Below are positions 16,450 through 25,636 of a stretch of 64,000 nucleotides of DNA, in pieces (positions within the stretch are counted from its first letter, which is position 1; every line of letters starts with the position of its first letter). The translations under genes were made by a program, and so were the position numbers. Under the pieces are notes generated by a model, which did no database searches, had not been told where the DNA came from, and saw only the letters and a program-made list of their open reading frames with translations. Origin of the DNA: Vagococcus_D sp963518325 (GTDB lineage: Bacteria > Bacillota > Bacilli > Lactobacillales > Vagococcaceae); NCBI RefSeq assembly GCF_963518325.1, contig NZ_CAUQJB010000005.1, positions 124,001-188,000 of the forward strand, read 5' to 3'.

Positions 16450-18123
16450 TTATTTCTTGCGTTGACTCGTTTCCATAATCACGGGTAAAATCACTGGCCG
16501 GCGTTTTGTTTGTTCAAACAGATAACGGCTTAATTGCTCTCGAATATCCTGTTTCAACTTGCCCCATTCAAAATCATTATTCTTCAAATTTTCCTGAATA
16601 ATGTCTTCAACAATCGTCGCACTTTCCTTCATCAAGTCTTTACTTTCTTTGACATAAACAAAACCTCTTGAGGTAATTTGCGGACGAGCCACAATCTTTT
16701 GTTGCTTACGGTTAATCGTCGTAACAGCGATAAAGACACCATCCTCAGAAAGAATACGGCGATCGCGCAACACAATATTACCAATATCTCCGACACCTAA
16801 TCCATCAATTAAGACATTGTCAGCATCTGCGGTTCCTGCAATATGCATCCGACCATCTTTGTATTCCAACATATCGCCACGGCCAGTTAAATAAATGTTT
16901 TTATACGGAATCCCTAATTCATTCGCCAAATCAGCATGAGCCGCCAACACACGGTACTCACCTTGAATGGGAATAAAGAATTTCGGCTTCATCAGATTCA
17001 ACATCAATTTCAAATCATTTGGATTAGCATGACCAGACACGCGGAAGTTATCCGAAATAGTCTTAACGGTTCCACCTGCACGGTAAATCATGTCTTCCGT
17101 TTTAGCAACGGTTGTTTCCATCGCGATAGACGGTGTGGTCGTGATGTAAACCAAGTCACCCTCTTGAATGTTAATCCCACGAGTACGGCTGCTTGCCATA
17201 CGTTGAAGAGCTTTGATTGGCTCACCCATGCGACCCGTTTCCAAAATTAATAGTTCTTCTGGTTGATAGTTTTTCATGTCTTTTGCTTCAATAATTAAAT
17301 CTTCACTGGCTAATGTTAATTTATCCAACTTAATAGCGGTCCGAATAATCCGTTCCAAATCTTCGCCAGTTAAGACAACTTTCCGTAAGGAGCGATGAGC
17401 GGCATCCAACACTTGCTGAACACGTTGGATATTACTTGCCACACTGGCCACAATAATCCGACCATCCCAATAACGTAAGGTGTCAAAGACCTCTTCTGAA
17501 ATTTCACGTTCAGGCACCACTTGAGTGGGATTTTCGGCATTGGAAGAATCACTTAACAGAGCAAGGACACCTTCTTTACCAATTTCTGCTAAACGAGCAA
17601 AATCAGTTTGATACATTGGAATCGCGCTGTGATCAAACTTAAAATCACCTGTATAAACAATATTGCCCTCTTTGGTTTTCACTGAAACACCGACTGAATC
17701 CGGAATGGTATGAGTCGTTCTAAAGAAGCTAACCGTTCCAAACTCAAAATCAATTTCAGTAAACTCATTGATGACATGGAAATCTTTAAACTGTTTGGAA
17801 CCTGGATAACTTTCCACGTTTAGCTTCGCTAACTCAATCGTTAACTCCGTTCCGAAAACTGGAACACTAATGCTTTCAAGTAAATACGGTAAGGCCCCGA
17901 TTGCATCCGCATGGCCATGTGTTAAGAAAACACCCGCAATCTTGTCTTTATTTTCTACCAGATAAGAAAAATCGGGAATCACGACATCGATTCCTAACTG
18001 ATCATTTTCTGGGTATTTTAGACCACAGTCTAAAATAAAAATCTCTTCTTCCACTTCTACGATGTACATGTTTTTTCCGTTCTCACGGACACCGCCTAGT
18101 GGAATAATTTTGATGTTACTCAA
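16450..18123 (-). CDS. rnjB: Ribonuclease J2 (RNase J family, degenerate active site)
   Basis: Partner of RNase J1 in mRNA decay and rRNA maturation. The 557-residue protein has the metallo-beta-lactamase domain, beta-CASP domain and C-terminal domain in the usual order. The metal motif reads HGHADA (69-74) instead of HGHEDH, so one metal-ligand His is replaced by Ala. This is typical of J2 paralogues, which contribute mainly structurally to the J1/J2 complex. The TTG at 18123 has GAGGTG six bases upstream and gives the family start SNIKIIPLGG; an earlier TTG at 18150 lacks a site. It is third in asd-dapA-rnjB, the same order as in Bacillus. Confidence 0.93.
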   Translation of the reverse strand: MSNIKIIPLGGVRENGKNMYIVEVEEEIFILDCGLKYPENDQLGIDVVIPDFSYLVENKDKIAGVFLTHGHADAIGALPYLLESISVPVFGTELTIELAKLNVESYPGSKQFKDFHVINEFTEIDFEFGTVSFFRTTHTIPDSVGVSVKTKEGNIVYTGDFKFDHSAIPMYQTDFARLAEIGKEGVLALLSDSSNAENPTQVVPEREISEEVFDTLRYWDGRIIVASVASNIQRVQQVLDAAHRSLRKVVLTGEDLERIIRTAIKLDKLTLASEDLIIEAKDMKNYQPEELLILETGRMGEPIKALQRMASSRTRGINIQEGDLVYITTTPSIAMETTVAKTEDMIYRAGGTVKTISDNFRVSGHANPNDLKLMLNLMKPKFFIPIQGEYRVLAAHADLANELGIPYKNIYLTGRGDMLEYKDGRMHIAGTADADNVLIDGLGVGDIGNIVLRDRRILSEDGVFIAVTTINRKQQKIVARPQITSRGFVYVKESKDLMKESATIVEDIIQENLKNNDFEWGKLKQDIREQLSRYLFEQTKRRPVILPVIMETSQRKK

Positions 18124-18153
18124 ATCCTTCACCTCATATGTTCTTCCCAATGA

Positions 18154-19026
18154 TTACTTATTCAGTATCATTAAAATATTTTCTTTTTCTACGGGAGTAC
18201 AGGCAACCAGAGGTAAACGCAACCCACCAACATCAATGCCACGATGATTTAAGACGGCTTTTACAGGTGCCGGTGAGGGCACTGAAAAGACAGCTTGCAT
18301 CTTAGGTAACAGTTGAGCGTGAATCCCACTGGCTTCCGCTAACTTCCCTTGCTCTATCAGCTGATACATGGCAAACATCTCATCCCCAATCACATGGCTG
18401 GCAACGGAGATAATCCCTTGAACACCCAATGTTTTGGCAGTAAAAGCCATGGCATCATCACCACTGAACAACAGAAAGTCGTCAGGGGATTCAGCTTTAA
18501 TTAAGGCTAAGGCATCGGCACCGCTGCAATCTTTGGTCCCAATGACATTTGGTAAAGCGGCGAGGCGTAAAGTTGTGGCAACTTCCATGTTAACGCTGGT
18601 ACGACTTGGCACATTGTATAACATGATAGGCAGCTCACTGGCTTCCGCTACGGCTTTGAAATGTTGGTAAAGTCCTTCTTGGTTGGGTTTGTTGTAGTAC
18701 GGGACTACCACTAAACCGGCTGTAACTCCATCAATCTTTGCTACTTTTTTTACAAATTCACAGGTCACGTGAGTACTATTGCTACCGACTCCACAAATAA
18801 TTGGGACACGACCAGCCACAATATTCACTGTTGCTGCAAATAATTCTAAAGCTTCTTCCTGACTCAAGGTTGGTGATTCACCAGTTGTCCCTGATACGAC
18901 TAAGCCTTCCGTATGATGAGCAAGTAAATACTCAATCAAGTTCGGTAATTTTTTATAATCAACTGCCCCATGATCATCAAAAGGTGTCACCATTGCAGTT
19001 AAAATACTAGCTTGTCCTAAATCCAT
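18154..19026 (-). CDS. dapA: 4-hydroxy-tetrahydrodipicolinate synthase
   Basis: Condenses pyruvate with aspartate semialdehyde, the first committed step to diaminopimelate and lysine. The 290-residue protein shows GTTGESPT (Thr-Thr of the proton relay, 47-48), LYNVPSRTS with the catalytic Tyr, and GTKDCSG with the Schiff-base Lys. Its substrate is made by the preceding gene, asd, which ends 21 bases before it on the same strand. GGGGGA lies seven bases upstream of the ATG. The Thr-Thr motif separates it from the second DapA-like protein at 54325, which has GTNGE. Confidence 0.96.
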   Translation of the reverse strand: MDLGQASILTAMVTPFDDHGAVDYKKLPNLIEYLLAHHTEGLVVSGTTGESPTLSQEEALELFAATVNIVAGRVPIICGVGSNSTHVTCEFVKKVAKIDGVTAGLVVVPYYNKPNQEGLYQHFKAVAEASELPIMLYNVPSRTSVNMEVATTLRLAALPNVIGTKDCSGADALALIKAESPDDFLLFSGDDAMAFTAKTLGVQGIISVASHVIGDEMFAMYQLIEQGKLAEASGIHAQLLPKMQAVFSVPSPAPVKAVLNHRGIDVGGLRLPLVACTPVEKENILMILNK

Positions 19027-19047
19027 TTTAAGTCCCCCAGTCTTGAT

Positions 19048-20103
19048 TTACGGCACGCGAACTAAATCCAATTGGTGCAGCGTCTCCGCAATTTGCACAG
19101 AGTTCCAAGCGGCACCCTTCAGTAAATTATCAGACACAATCCACATGTGGAATCCATTCTCCACATCCAAGTCACGACGGATACGACCGACGAAGGTTTC
19201 TTTTTTATCAATACTCGTCAAGGCTTGCGGGTATAGTTGATTGGCTGGGTCATCTTGTAAAACAACACCTGGCGCCTCATTCATAAGCCCCTGAATCGTG
19301 GTCACATCTGTCGGTTCTTTTACCTCGATGTAGACAGACTCTGAATGCCCTGATAAAACGGGAACACGCACACATGTGACGGATATTTTAATGCTGTCAT
19401 CAGACATGATTTTTTTCGTCTCATTCACCATTTTCCACTCTTCGAGAGTGTAGCCAGCTTCACCAAACACGTCAATTTGTGGCAATGCGTTAAAGGCCAG
19501 TGGGTAATGTTTTTTGTCACCACCACAAGGTAAAATGTCCGCCCTTACTTCATCTGCTGACTTGCCAGTTAACATTCCAGTTAACTGAGTTTCCAGCTCT
19601 TTAATGGCAGACATACCTGCTCCACTAACCGCCTGATAGGTCGACACGATTAAACGATCAAGACCTACTTTTTGACGAATCGGTTCTAAGGCCACCATCA
19701 TCTGAATGGTGGAACAATTTGGGTTAGCAATAATGCCTTGATGTTGATGTAAGGCCTCTGAATTGACTTCAGGTACAACTAATGGCGTACTTTGATCCAT
19801 TCTAAAGGCACTCGTATTATCGATCACAACAACACCACGTTTAACGGCTTCTGGCGCGAAGGTTTTGGACAAATCGCCTCCAGCACTAAAAATCGCCAAA
19901 TCAACACCGTCAAATTCTTCTGCAACTAACTCCCGAATGGTCACAGATTGATTTTTAAATGTCAGTTGTTTTCCAGCAGAACGCTTTGAAGCCAGAAACT
20001 TAATCTCCTTAATCGGCAATGAACTGCCTTCTAACATCTCAATAATTTTAGTTCCGACTGCGCCAGTCGCTCCAACAACTGCAACATGGTATTCTCTACT
20101 CAT
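19048..20103 (-). CDS. asd: Aspartate-semialdehyde dehydrogenase
   Basis: NADPH-dependent reduction of aspartyl phosphate to aspartate semialdehyde, feeding lysine, diaminopimelate, threonine and methionine synthesis. The 351-residue protein has the GATGAVG nucleotide-binding loop (11-17) and the catalytic Cys in NPNCSTIQ. The start is the ATG at 20103, with AAGGAG eight bases upstream; an in-frame extension to 20148 lacks a site. It heads the asd-dapA-rnjB operon. No aspartokinase gene is linked. Confidence 0.96.
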   Translation of the reverse strand: MSREYHVAVVGATGAVGTKIIEMLEGSSLPIKEIKFLASKRSAGKQLTFKNQSVTIRELVAEEFDGVDLAIFSAGGDLSKTFAPEAVKRGVVVIDNTSAFRMDQSTPLVVPEVNSEALHQHQGIIANPNCSTIQMMVALEPIRQKVGLDRLIVSTYQAVSGAGMSAIKELETQLTGMLTGKSADEVRADILPCGGDKKHYPLAFNALPQIDVFGEAGYTLEEWKMVNETKKIMSDDSIKISVTCVRVPVLSGHSESVYIEVKEPTDVTTIQGLMNEAPGVVLQDDPANQLYPQALTSIDKKETFVGRIRRDLDVENGFHMWIVSDNLLKGAAWNSVQIAETLHQLDLVRVP

Positions 20104-20302
20104 ACTATAAACTCCTTCATTTTGACAATTTTTCCCGAAAAATCTCATTCTTTATTTTACCACAAAAATCAGGAAATATCTTTAATATTCTCCTTCCTTG
20201 CCTTTAAATAGTTCGTAGTATCCCCATCTTTATCCCTAAATCCCCTATTCAACTCAACTAAAGTGACTGATTTCAGCTTTTTTTCAGACCAGAAGCCCAC
20301 TC

Positions 20303-20334
20303 AAAAAAAGATGACGAGACAACCCGTCATCTTT
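20303..20334 (-). terminator. Terminator of the 72-aa gene
   Basis: Stem AAAGATGACG (20307-20316) with 20325-20334 and a run of seven T on the minus strand, 24 bases past the stop codon. Confidence 0.85.
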
Positions 20335-20357
20335 CCTTATTTATCACCATCAACCTC

Positions 20358-20576
20358 TTAACGTTGACTAAAAAATGAAGTATCCGTAAAATAGCGAATA
20401 CTCATTTGTTCTAATTGACTGGCAGACTCCAAATTATACTGAGAGAGTTGCTGCAAGTCTTCTACCGTCGCACGAATTTTCCCACCAATCACAACCTCAT
20501 GACTGTCATTGGTATTTGACCCATCACTTAGAATGTCGCCAGTTACTTGGCCAACATTGTTCACTAACTTTCCCAC
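20358..20576 (-). CDS. Small protein of unknown function (72 aa)
   Basis: I do not recognise this protein. It starts with GTG at 20576 behind a strong AGGAGGAG site and ends just before a clear terminator, so it is very likely a real single-gene unit. The sequence is hydrophilic, with no signal peptide or membrane helix. It has a Gly/Asn/Asp-rich first half (VGQVTGDILSDGSN) and a second half predicted helical (EDLQQLSQYNLESASQLEQ). No cysteines are present. It stands alone between the asd promoter region and an ABC exporter, so context gives no role. Confidence 0.7.
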   Translation of the reverse strand: MGKLVNNVGQVTGDILSDGSNTNDSHEVVIGGKIRATVEDLQQLSQYNLESASQLEQMSIRYFTDTSFFSQR

Positions 20577-20717
20577 GGCTCACTCCTCCTAATTGAAATG
20601 CCTTTTGATAATAATATAACATCAAAAGACTTATATTCCAAAGAAGATGCACTGATAACAGGCTTTTTCGTTTTTTTTTAGTAAAATTGGATAACTAAAG
20701 TCATCAACAATTGATCT

Positions 20718-22433
20718 CTACTCTCTAAACTGAGCATCATACAAGTTTTTATACACATTGCCTAATGCCATTAAACTTTCATGTGTGCCTTCTTCCACAA
20801 TTCCTTTTTCATTGACCACCACAATCCGTGTAGCATGTTTGATAGTTGCCAAACGATGCGCAATAATCAGCGTTGTACGGCCTTCTGATAAAGAAAATAA
20901 AGATTCTTGAATGACTTGTTCCGTTTCCGTATCCAAGGCCGATGTCGCTTCATCTAAAATTAGAATCGGCGGATTTTTTAAGAACATCCGAGCAATCGCC
21001 ACTCGTTGTTTTTGGCCACCTGATAACTTGACGCCCCGCTCACCAACAATCGTGTCCAAGCCCTCTGGTAAATTATCAATGACTTTTTCCAGATGAGACA
21101 ACTTGACAGCTTTTAAAATTTCACCCTCAGTGGCTTCCAGTTTTCCATATGCCACATTTTCTCTAAGAGTCCCTGGGAATAAAAAGACATCTTGCTGAAC
21201 GATTCCAATTTGATCTCGTAAAGAATTTAAGGTCATATCCCGAATGTCAATTCCGTCAACCATAATTTTACCAGAAGTTACCTCATAGAAACGAGGCAAT
21301 AAATTACATAGCGTCGTTTTTCCAGAACCACTTGGACCGACAAAAGCCACCGTTTCACCAGGGTTAATTTTTAAGGAGATATGACTTAAGACTTTCGTTG
21401 AATCTTCGTAAGCAAATGAAACGTCATCATAGACAATCGTTCCTTTTAAATCGTGAACAACTTGGGCATTCGGCCGATCTTGAATGGCTGGCACCTTATC
21501 GATTTCTTCAATAAATCGTTTAAATCCCGCAATTCCTTTAGGGTAGCTTTCAATCATGTTATTGACCTTCTCAATCGGTCGAACAAACACATTTGATAGC
21601 AAGATAAACGCAACAAATTGACCGTTAGTCAGCTCACCGTTTATAACGTAATAAGCCCCAAAGAAGAGCACGAAGAGATTAATCAAACGAATTAACAGAT
21701 AATTATAGGCAGAACTTACACCCATGACATTATAGAACTTCAACTTTGATTGACGGTAATTCTGATTCAATGTTTCAAATCGCGATGCCTCATGTTCCTC
21801 ATTAGCAAAGGCTTGAACCACACGAATGCCACTGACTGATGCTTCTATTCCCGCATTAAACTCACCTAAATTATGATAGATATCCGTATTAACACGGGTC
21901 ATCTTCTTATTGAAGTAAATAAGGGCTACTGTAATAAAAGGAACCAAGATCGCCGTCGCAATAGCCAATTTCACGTGGGTGTTGAGCATGATCAAAAAGG
22001 CCCCGACAAGTGTCATTACCGTAATAAAAATATCCTCTGGTCCATGGTGAGCCACCTCAGATATCTCAAATAAATCTGTAGTCAAGCGACTCATTAATTT
22101 ACCTGTCTTTTGATTGTCATAATAACCAAACGGCTGACGCTGTAAATGAGCATATAAGTCCCGACGCATATCCGTTTCCATATTTACTCCCAACATGTGA
22201 CCAAACGTCACCACCACATATTGTAAAGCTGTGTTTACTCCATAAAAAAACAGTAAGGACAAACAAGCCGTTATAATCAAATTCCAATCATTTTTTGGCA
22301 TGATCTTATCAATGACTTGATTGACGACGATTGGAAATGCCAACTCTAAGGCTCCCGCTACAATGGCACAACTAAAATCTAAAATAAACAACCCTTTATA
22401 AGGCCTGTAATAGCTAATAAATCTTTTTAACAT
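20718..22433 (-). CDS. ABC exporter half-transporter (permease-ATPase fusion)
   Basis: A 571-residue MsbA/LmrA-type half-transporter that should work as a homodimer in the membrane. Six transmembrane helices occupy residues 1-300. The ATPase domain follows, with Walker A GPSGSGKTT near 365, signature LSGGQKQR, Walker B ILILDEATSALD and the switch His in IIAHRLAT. Such proteins export lipids or drugs; no adjacent gene indicates the cargo, and no second half-transporter is present. AGGAG is eight bases before the ATG. Confidence 0.9.
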   Translation of the reverse strand: MLKRFISYYRPYKGLFILDFSCAIVAGALELAFPIVVNQVIDKIMPKNDWNLIITACLSLLFFYGVNTALQYVVVTFGHMLGVNMETDMRRDLYAHLQRQPFGYYDNQKTGKLMSRLTTDLFEISEVAHHGPEDIFITVMTLVGAFLIMLNTHVKLAIATAILVPFITVALIYFNKKMTRVNTDIYHNLGEFNAGIEASVSGIRVVQAFANEEHEASRFETLNQNYRQSKLKFYNVMGVSSAYNYLLIRLINLFVLFFGAYYVINGELTNGQFVAFILLSNVFVRPIEKVNNMIESYPKGIAGFKRFIEEIDKVPAIQDRPNAQVVHDLKGTIVYDDVSFAYEDSTKVLSHISLKINPGETVAFVGPSGSGKTTLCNLLPRFYEVTSGKIMVDGIDIRDMTLNSLRDQIGIVQQDVFLFPGTLRENVAYGKLEATEGEILKAVKLSHLEKVIDNLPEGLDTIVGERGVKLSGGQKQRVAIARMFLKNPPILILDEATSALDTETEQVIQESLFSLSEGRTTLIIAHRLATIKHATRIVVVNEKGIVEEGTHESLMALGNVYKNLYDAQFRE

Positions 22434-22565
22434 TTAAACACTCCTCCCTCACTTAGTTAAACAAAAAACGAGGTCCTTGTAAAGCAAAATAAAAAGACAC
22501 ACAAAATGACCGTCCAATGAATGACCGATTCAATCCGAGTATCTTTCCTTTTCCTATGAATACCT

Positions 22566-23204
22566 TCAATAGCTATAAGCAGCTATTAATTCATCAAGGA
22601 AGGTATCACTATTTTGAATAACCCACTTATCTTTCTTATCTAAATCTACCATTAAGTCAAGATTAACTGTTATTGCATCAGTTTTAGCCTGCTGATTATT
22701 AATTAATCTAGTCACAGCTTCAAAACTTACATCATTGACCAACTGGTTAATTTGCTCCTCATTACTATCCGCCGTAAGCTCCGTCATTTTTTTCTGCAAC
22801 TCTATCTCTAGGCTTTCACTTAGCTGTTTTTCAGACAGTTCTTCTAAACCAATAACCGTCAATTCTATCCTAGCTCTGGTTGTCGTTTCTTCCAAAACGT
22901 TTACTTTAAAGGAGGTCTTCTCCTTTAAATTGCTGGTTACTTTATCTCCTAGTTGCGCTAACTGTTGATCATACTCATCTCCTAACTCAAAACTTTCTTT
23001 TAAATCAGAGACATAATCGGACATTGGCTCAATATCAACTACTGAACCATCCAAAATAAAAATTTCGTTTAATTTTTCAACATCTTGATCATAAATTAGA
23101 CTGTCGACTAATTCGAGAGCCGCATCTTTAGCAGCAACTGGTTTCACACATCCAACTAAAATAAATGATAAACTAATAATAATGCCTAATAGTATCTTCT
23201 TCAT
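22566..23204 (-). CDS. Predicted lipoprotein (212 aa)
   Basis: A secreted lipoprotein anchored on the outer face of the membrane. The first 19 residues form a type II signal peptide with lipobox LVGC (Cys19). The rest is acidic and helical, with many Glu/Leu/Lys heptads, and resembles DUF5105-type lipoproteins of Firmicutes, though that assignment is weak. AGGAG is seven bases upstream of the ATG. It lies 14 bases downstream of the 23219-23719 gene on the same strand, so the two exported proteins are probably made together. Confidence 0.7.
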   Translation of the reverse strand: MKKILLGIIISLSFILVGCVKPVAAKDAALELVDSLIYDQDVEKLNEIFILDGSVVDIEPMSDYVSDLKESFELGDEYDQQLAQLGDKVTSNLKEKTSFKVNVLEETTTRARIELTVIGLEELSEKQLSESLEIELQKKMTELTADSNEEQINQLVNDVSFEAVTRLINNQQAKTDAITVNLDLMVDLDKKDKWVIQNSDTFLDELIAAYSY

Positions 23205-23218
23205 ATCTACACTCCTGA

Positions 23219-23719
23219 CTAGCGACGACCTTGATTATACTCTTTTTTTTCTTGAATAATCTGTTGACGTTCGCCTTGACTCAAATTAGGATCGCTAAGC
23301 TGCTGGCCGTATTCGCGATTGCGCTCCCCAATTTCACGGCCGCTCTGACTGGCACCTGATGTCACGTCGACTACTTCTGAAGTTTCCGCAGTCTCCACCG
23401 CCTGTCCCATTCCTATTGCGGATTGTGTAACGTATTCTGCCTGATCTTGCTCCACTGTAACGTGTTCTGCTTTCTCATTAATAACTTTTTGTTCTGCTAG
23501 TTTAGCTTCCTTAATTTGTATTTGTTCAGCCACTCTATTTCTAACTTCTTCACCTGCTTTCTGACGAATCACTTCTAACTTAAGCTGAATTTGATTCCGC
23601 CTTAGATCGTTTTTTATTTTAGAGATAGTCTCCTTTGAAACACCTTCACTGACTGAACCCATCATCAGCATTACAATGCTGACAACCAAGGCTCCTATTA
23701 CAATACTCATTTTTTTCAT
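23219..23719 (-). CDS. Exported or membrane-anchored Glu/Gln-rich protein (166 aa)
   Basis: I do not recognise a family. An N-terminal hydrophobic segment (about residues 4-23) acts as a signal peptide or anchor; it lacks a lipobox. The remainder is charged and strongly helical, with heptads between 25 and 90 suggesting a coiled coil, then a Ser/Gly-rich linker and a tail rich in Gln, Glu and Arg. The AGGAG abuts an ATG at 23728, so the ATG at 23719 nine bases later is the likelier start. It is the first gene of a two-gene unit with the lipoprotein. Confidence 0.65.
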   Translation of the reverse strand: MKKMSIVIGALVVSIVMLMMGSVSEGVSKETISKIKNDLRRNQIQLKLEVIRQKAGEEVRNRVAEQIQIKEAKLAEQKVINEKAEHVTVEQDQAEYVTQSAIGMGQAVETAETSEVVDVTSGASQSGREIGERNREYGQQLSDPNLSQGERQQIIQEKKEYNQGRR

Positions 23720-23854
23720 CACATTCATCTCCTAATTTGAACACTAACTAAACAACTATTATCAATTAACCACTAGCCACCTATTAATCATAAAACAATA
23801 GCTGTGCAATATGTACTTTCTTCTAACTTTCTTACCGTATTCTCATTTAGACCT

Positions 23855-23891
23855 AAAAAATCCACTGATTGCATTTACTCAGTGGATTTTT
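23855..23891 (-). terminator. Terminator of the DUF1846 gene
   Basis: Stem AAAAATCCACTGA (23856-23868) with 23879-23891 and T runs, ten bases past the DUF1846 stop. It also insulates the two exported-protein genes from read-through. Confidence 0.9.
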
Positions 23892-23900
23892 CTTCTATTT

Positions 23901-25409
23901 TTATAAGTAATACAAATTTTCTGATGGGTAAATTGGATCACAAGTCACATCGATCCCCAGTTTACGTAAGGTTTGTTCATCGTCTTTGTTAAGCATCACA
24001 GTTGAGTGAGCTTGAACACCATCTAATTGCGATAACTGCTCATAGGCTAGCTGCGCCGTTGGATTTGTGACAGCGCTAATTGCTAATGCAATCAACACTT
24101 CGTTGGCATTTAAAGCTATTAAACGACTATTCAAATCGTTGACTTTTAACTTTTGAATCGTCTCAAGAATGACCGGCGACAATAATAAAATATCATCTGA
24201 GATATTAGCTAGGGTTTTGATTGAGTTTAAAATAGCAGCAGAACAAGAATCCATCAGATTACTGGTTCGGCCAGTAATAACTTGACCATCCATTAACTCA
24301 AAAGCTATGACGGCAGGTAAATCACTGTTATCTGTGACATCACGATGCTTTTCAGCATAGATACGCGCTGGAGAAACTGGCACACGGTCTTCTTGTTTTA
24401 ACTCTAACTCTTCCATGATTAACTTCATGCGATTCAGAATTTCTTCTTCAACTACGCCCTTTTTAAAATCATTTTCCGTAGCAAAATAACGGCGGATAAT
24501 CTCTTGCTTTGATGCCTCTTGGACAACCTCGTCGTCAATAATTCCAAAACCAACCCGATTGACGCCCATATCCGTCGGCGATTGGAAGACTGATTCTTTG
24601 CCAGTGATACGCTCGATAATCCGTTTAATAACTGGGAATGTTTCAATATCACGATTGTAATTCACCGCGACTTTTTTATACTTTTCATAGTGGAACGAAT
24701 CGATCATGTTGACGTCTTTTAAATCGACTGTTGCCGCTTCATAAGCAATGTTTAATGGGTGTTTCAACGGGACATTCCAAACAGGGAATGTTTCGAATTT
24801 TGAATAATCAGCACTGCGCCCTTGTAAATTTTCATGATACAACTGATTTAAACAAGTGGCTAATTTTCCGCTACCAGCACCTGGTGCCGTTACGACTACA
24901 ATTGGTTTTGTCGTCGGAATGTACTCATTGCGACCAAATCCTTCTGGACTGACAATTTTATCAATATTAGCTGGATAATCTTCAATTGCACTATGCTTGT
25001 AAACCTTAATATCCCGACGCTCTAATTTGTTAATGAAAAGTTTGGTCGACGGTTGACCGTTATAACGCGTAATAACGACACTGTTAACAGCCAGCTCATA
25101 TTCTCTTAATTCATCAATCAAACGTAAAATCTCCATGTCATAAGTAATACCGTAGTCACCGCGGATTTTATTCCGTTCAATATCGCCAGCATACACACAG
25201 ATGATGATTTCCGCTTGATCTTTCAATCGTTGCAGCAATTTAATTTTTGCATCCTCATCAAATCCTGGCAGAACACGCTTAGCATGTTTATCGCCAATTA
25301 ATTTGCCGCCAAATTCAAGATACAATTTGTCGTAATCGTTCACTCGTTCAAGAATATACTTTGATTGCTCTTCAATATATATCTGTGGATCAAATCCAAG
25401 TTTCTTCAT
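23901..25409 (-). CDS. DUF1846 family protein (UPF0371)
   Basis: A conserved cytosolic protein of 502 residues, the full length of the family, which is common in Lactobacillales and has known structures but no firmly assigned reaction. A Gly-rich APGAGSGKLATC segment near residues 178-189 looks like a nucleotide- or phosphate-binding loop, and the N-terminal region begins KKLGFDPQIYIEEQ. The start is the ATG at 25409, seven bases after GGAGG; an in-frame upstream start at 25439 would include the ribosome binding site. It is a single-gene unit. Confidence 0.88.
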   Translation of the reverse strand: MKKLGFDPQIYIEEQSKYILERVNDYDKLYLEFGGKLIGDKHAKRVLPGFDEDAKIKLLQRLKDQAEIIICVYAGDIERNKIRGDYGITYDMEILRLIDELREYELAVNSVVITRYNGQPSTKLFINKLERRDIKVYKHSAIEDYPANIDKIVSPEGFGRNEYIPTTKPIVVVTAPGAGSGKLATCLNQLYHENLQGRSADYSKFETFPVWNVPLKHPLNIAYEAATVDLKDVNMIDSFHYEKYKKVAVNYNRDIETFPVIKRIIERITGKESVFQSPTDMGVNRVGFGIIDDEVVQEASKQEIIRRYFATENDFKKGVVEEEILNRMKLIMEELELKQEDRVPVSPARIYAEKHRDVTDNSDLPAVIAFELMDGQVITGRTSNLMDSCSAAILNSIKTLANISDDILLLSPVILETIQKLKVNDLNSRLIALNANEVLIALAISAVTNPTAQLAYEQLSQLDGVQAHSTVMLNKDDEQTLRKLGIDVTCDPIYPSENLYYL

Positions 25410-25576
25410 GTCAGGTCCTCCGATAAGTCTTCTTTTCATTTTTACCTTTATCTATTATAAACTATTCTGACCAATTGCCAACCTATTTTCCTTCGAATCT
25501 TTTTTCCCAGGCCCCACACCTATGTAAAAGACGGGAGCCTGTCAATAAAGAAAGCCTTTTTTTCCTTCAATTATTT

Positions 25577-25606
25577 TTCAACCATCGGCTTTAGCTGTGA
25601 TATAAT
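25577..25606 (+). promoter_or_regulatory. Promoter of the iminopeptidase gene
   Basis: TTCAAC (25577-25582), 18 bases, then a perfect TATAAT (25601-25606) with a TG extension, 30 bases upstream of the start codon. Confidence 0.75.
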
Positions 25607-25636
25607 AAGCGCAAAATAGACTATTGGAGGAATGAT

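Noticed and set aside
16936..17250. 104-codon + strand frame inside rnjB
   Set aside because: Antisense to a conserved RNase J2 gene, with no translation signals.
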